Source: Candidatus Planktophila dulcis (lineage in GTDB: Bacteria > Actinomycetota > Actinomycetes > Nanopelagicales > Nanopelagicaceae). From it: a stretch of DNA of 64,000 nt. The notes under the pieces are model-generated. The model was given only the letters and a program-made list of their open reading frames with translations, was not told the origin of the DNA and did no database searches. Each line of letters begins with the position of its first letter. The stretch's first letter is position 1. The DNA lies in contig NZ_CP016777.1 in the NCBI RefSeq assembly GCF_002288225.1, forward strand, positions 1,240,001 to 1,304,000, written 5' to 3'. Shown here in pieces: positions 62,370 through 64,000 of the stretch. Both the position numbers and the translations under genes were made by a program.

Positions 62370-63641
62370 ATGGATTCAATTCCACTGAGCGTAACTAAGG
62401 GCGGTTCCTGCGTGGGAAAGAATGTAAAGCGTCAGTTCCCAAAGCCCTCAGAGCTTGCACCGCTGCTTAAGTTTTCCTTGCCTACCCTGCGCCGCAAGAA
62501 GCGTCGCCTTGAGCAGGCTTACACAATCTGGGATCTGCGCGATATTGCCAAGCGCCGCACACCCAAAGGTCCATTTGATTACACCGATGGATCTGCAGAG
62601 AGTGAAGTAAGCCTCGAGCGAGCACGTCAGGCATATCGTGACCTCGAATTCATCCCAAGCATTCTTAAAGATGTATCAACTGCAGATTTAACGCGCACCT
62701 CTCTCGGTGAAACATTCTCAATGCCAGTAGGTATTGCTCCAACTGGTTTTACTCGCATGATGCAGACTCAAGGCGAAATCGCTGGTGCTCGTGCTGCTGA
62801 GAAATTTGGAATTCCATTTACTCTCTCAACTCTTGGAACAAGCACAATCGAAGATGTAGTCGCTGCTGCCCCTGATGGTCGCAACTGGTTCCAGTTATAT
62901 ATGTGGAAAGACCGCGAAGGAAGCATGGCACTTGTTGAACGTGCAAAGCGTGCTGGCGTTAAAAACCTCATGCTTACCGTTGATGTTCCTGCAGCGGGAC
63001 AACGTATTCGTGATTACCGCAATGGACTTACCGTTCCTCCACGTTTAACTGCAGGAACAGTTATTAACGCAATCCCAAGACCTGCATGGTGGATTAACTT
63101 CTTAACCACACCTTCCATAGAATTTGCATCCATGAAGAATTGGGAAGGCACCGTTGGTGAACTCCTTGATTACATGTTTGATCCCACCATGACTTGGGAG
63201 GATCTCAAATGGATTCGCGAGCAGTGGGATGGCACATTGACTGTTAAAGGAATTCAGAATCTTGATGATGCAAAGAAAGCTGCAAAGTTAGGTGCTGACG
63301 CAATTCTTCTTTCAAACCACGGTGGTCGCCAGCTTGATCGTGCCCCAGTGATGTTGCATCTGCTTGCAGATATTAAGAAGGAATTTAAGAAGGATTACGA
63401 AATCCATATCGATACTGGAATCATGCATGGCGCAGATGTTCTGGCTGCTGTGGCACTCGGTGCTCAATTTACTTATGTGGGCCGTGCATACCTTTATGGC
63501 CTGATGGCTGGTGGGCAAGATGGTGTTGAGAGAGCTCTAGAGATTATGCGCACTCAGATGGTTCGTAATATGAAGTTACTTGGCGTCAATTCACTTGATG
63601 AGTTAACACCGAAGCATGTTCGCTTCCTCAATCGTCAGTAA
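62370..63641 (+). CDS. lldD: FMN-dependent L-lactate dehydrogenase / alpha-hydroxy-acid oxidase
   Basis: A 423-residue flavoenzyme. Conserved parts are the FDYTDGSAESEVSLERA segment, MPVGIAPTGFTRMM, WFQLYMWKD, the FMN-contacting LTVKGIQNLDDAKKAAKLGADAILLSNHGGRQLD (active-site His in SNHGGR) and GRAYLYGLMAGGQDGV. It oxidises L-lactate to pyruvate and passes electrons to quinone. A GTG at 62412 is another possible start, fitting the usual shorter N-terminus. Next to the rhamnoside operon it could use L-lactate formed from lactaldehyde in rhamnose breakdown. The stop directly abuts the convergent lacI-type stop. Confidence 0.92.
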   Translation: MDSIPLSVTKGGSCVGKNVKRQFPKPSELAPLLKFSLPTLRRKKRRLEQAYTIWDLRDIAKRRTPKGPFDYTDGSAESEVSLERARQAYRDLEFIPSILKDVSTADLTRTSLGETFSMPVGIAPTGFTRMMQTQGEIAGARAAEKFGIPFTLSTLGTSTIEDVVAAAPDGRNWFQLYMWKDREGSMALVERAKRAGVKNLMLTVDVPAAGQRIRDYRNGLTVPPRLTAGTVINAIPRPAWWINFLTTPSIEFASMKNWEGTVGELLDYMFDPTMTWEDLKWIREQWDGTLTVKGIQNLDDAKKAAKLGADAILLSNHGGRQLDRAPVMLHLLADIKKEFKKDYEIHIDTGIMHGADVLAAVALGAQFTYVGRAYLYGLMAGGQDGVERALEIMRTQMVRNMKLLGVNSLDELTPKHVRFLNRQ

Positions 63642-64000
63642 TTAGCGCTTTCCTGTTGATGCGCGTTCAACTAGTTGTGGTTGGAAGCGAATTTGCTGAT
63701 GCTCATGCGTTTCAGCTTCTTCACACTCATTGAGCAATAAATCTGCTGCTGTAACGCCCATCTGATATGCAGGCTGAGAAATGGAAGAAAGTGGTACCGC
63801 CGCTGATGCAGCAAATTCAATATCATCATAGCCAAGAACTGAAACTTGTTCTGGGATCCTCAATTTGTTTTCTCGCAAGGTGCGCATAACTCCGAGTGCC
63901 AACAAATCATTTGCACAGAAGATTGCGGTGGGAATTGTCTTCAAGGCTAAAATCTTCTTAGCCGCCTCTTCGCCTTGAGTGGTATTCATAAGTGAAACTC
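63642..64000 (-). CDS. LacI-family transcription regulator (5' end beyond the window)
   Basis: The visible 119 residues are the C-terminal part of a LacI/GalR ligand-binding domain: GEEAAKKILALKTIPTAIFCANDLLALGVMRTLRENKLRIPEQVSVLGYDD, then LSSISQPAYQMGVTAADLLL. The frame is open to the window edge, so the ATG at 63989 is internal; the DNA-binding domain lies outside. It probably represses the rhamnoside operon through the palindrome at 62151-62168, released by a rhamnose-containing ligand. Ligand identity is inferred from the neighbours. Confidence 0.9.
   Translation of the reverse strand, partial: VSLMNTTQGEEAAKKILALKTIPTAIFCANDLLALGVMRTLRENKLRIPEQVSVLGYDDIEFAASAAVPLSSISQPAYQMGVTAADLLLNECEEAETHEHQQIRFQPQLVERASTGKR

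Overview
The window looks like a chromosomal segment of a streamlined, low-GC actinobacterium. It carries actinobacterial hallmark genes: crgA, a PASTA-repeat PknB with a PstP-type phosphatase, the TadA-associated protein family, a GuaB1-type IMPDH/GMP reductase, a PpgK-like kinase and an Sdh1-type succinate dehydrogenase. Base composition is well below that of typical soil actinobacteria. Genes are packed end to end, with many ATGA/GTGA overlaps, and no stretch over 300 bases lacks a gene. This fits a freshwater planktonic lineage such as Nanopelagicales (acI), but that placement is my inference from gene content and composition. I see no insertion sequences, prophage, CRISPR array, rRNA or replication origin.

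Layout. 1-8607: a permease/OB-fold fusion (cut by the window start), tadA and its partner gene, upp, malic enzyme, a DedA protein, a YdcZ-type DMT protein and an ABC-F ATPase. 8632-14307: two genes of tryptophan catabolism (kynU, kynA), a nitroreductase, a GT-B glycosyltransferase and a class III aminotransferase. 14386-20738: a PhoX-like phosphatase diverging from a secreted Rieske protein, then a minus-strand operon of lipoprotein, FtsH-like protease, ABM protein and PpgK-like kinase. 20884-22477: tRNA-Arg(ACG) and guaB1.

22524-32570 is an amino-sugar island. It has an intracellular GH20 hexosaminidase, a GNAT protein, a class II aldolase, a DeoR regulator, and an ABC importer with binding protein and two permeases. 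Diverging from these are a SIS-domain isomerase/deaminase, a ROK kinase, NagA and a SnoaL-like protein. The set resembles the Aga (N-acetylgalactosamine) pathway at least as much as a plain GlcNAc pathway. 32674-42226 holds a secreted 5'-nucleotidase, FprA-type reductase, tRNA-Ser(GCT), two secreted proteins of unknown function, putA and an aminopeptidase P. 42215-46702 is a minus-strand operon sdhC-sdhA-sdhB-holin-like-crcB-crcB. 46862-50627 is GDPD-pheA-serS-HAD followed by tRNA-Ser(TGA).

50665-55100 is a reduced version of the actinobacterial division/kinase locus: pstP, pknB, a P450, pabA/trpG and crgA, without rodA or pbpA. 55097-63641 is a rhamnoside-use island: LacI-type operator, binding protein, two permeases, intracellular GH78 rhamnosidase and MFS protein. 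It is flanked by an L-lactate dehydrogenase and a LacI regulator that runs off the window end. Neither sugar importer has its own ATPase gene, so both probably share an MsiK-like ATPase encoded elsewhere.

The most interesting regulatory signals are 11-bp-period direct repeats resembling the actinobacterial PHO box (GTTCACC units). They lie upstream of the secreted 5'-nucleotidase, between the PhoX-like and Rieske genes, and upstream of an unknown secreted protein at 36871-37359. Together they suggest a phosphate-starvation regulon that includes uncharacterised exported proteins. A second recurring signal is a TANNNT hexamer 6-7 nt before start codons, which suggests that leaderless transcripts are common.
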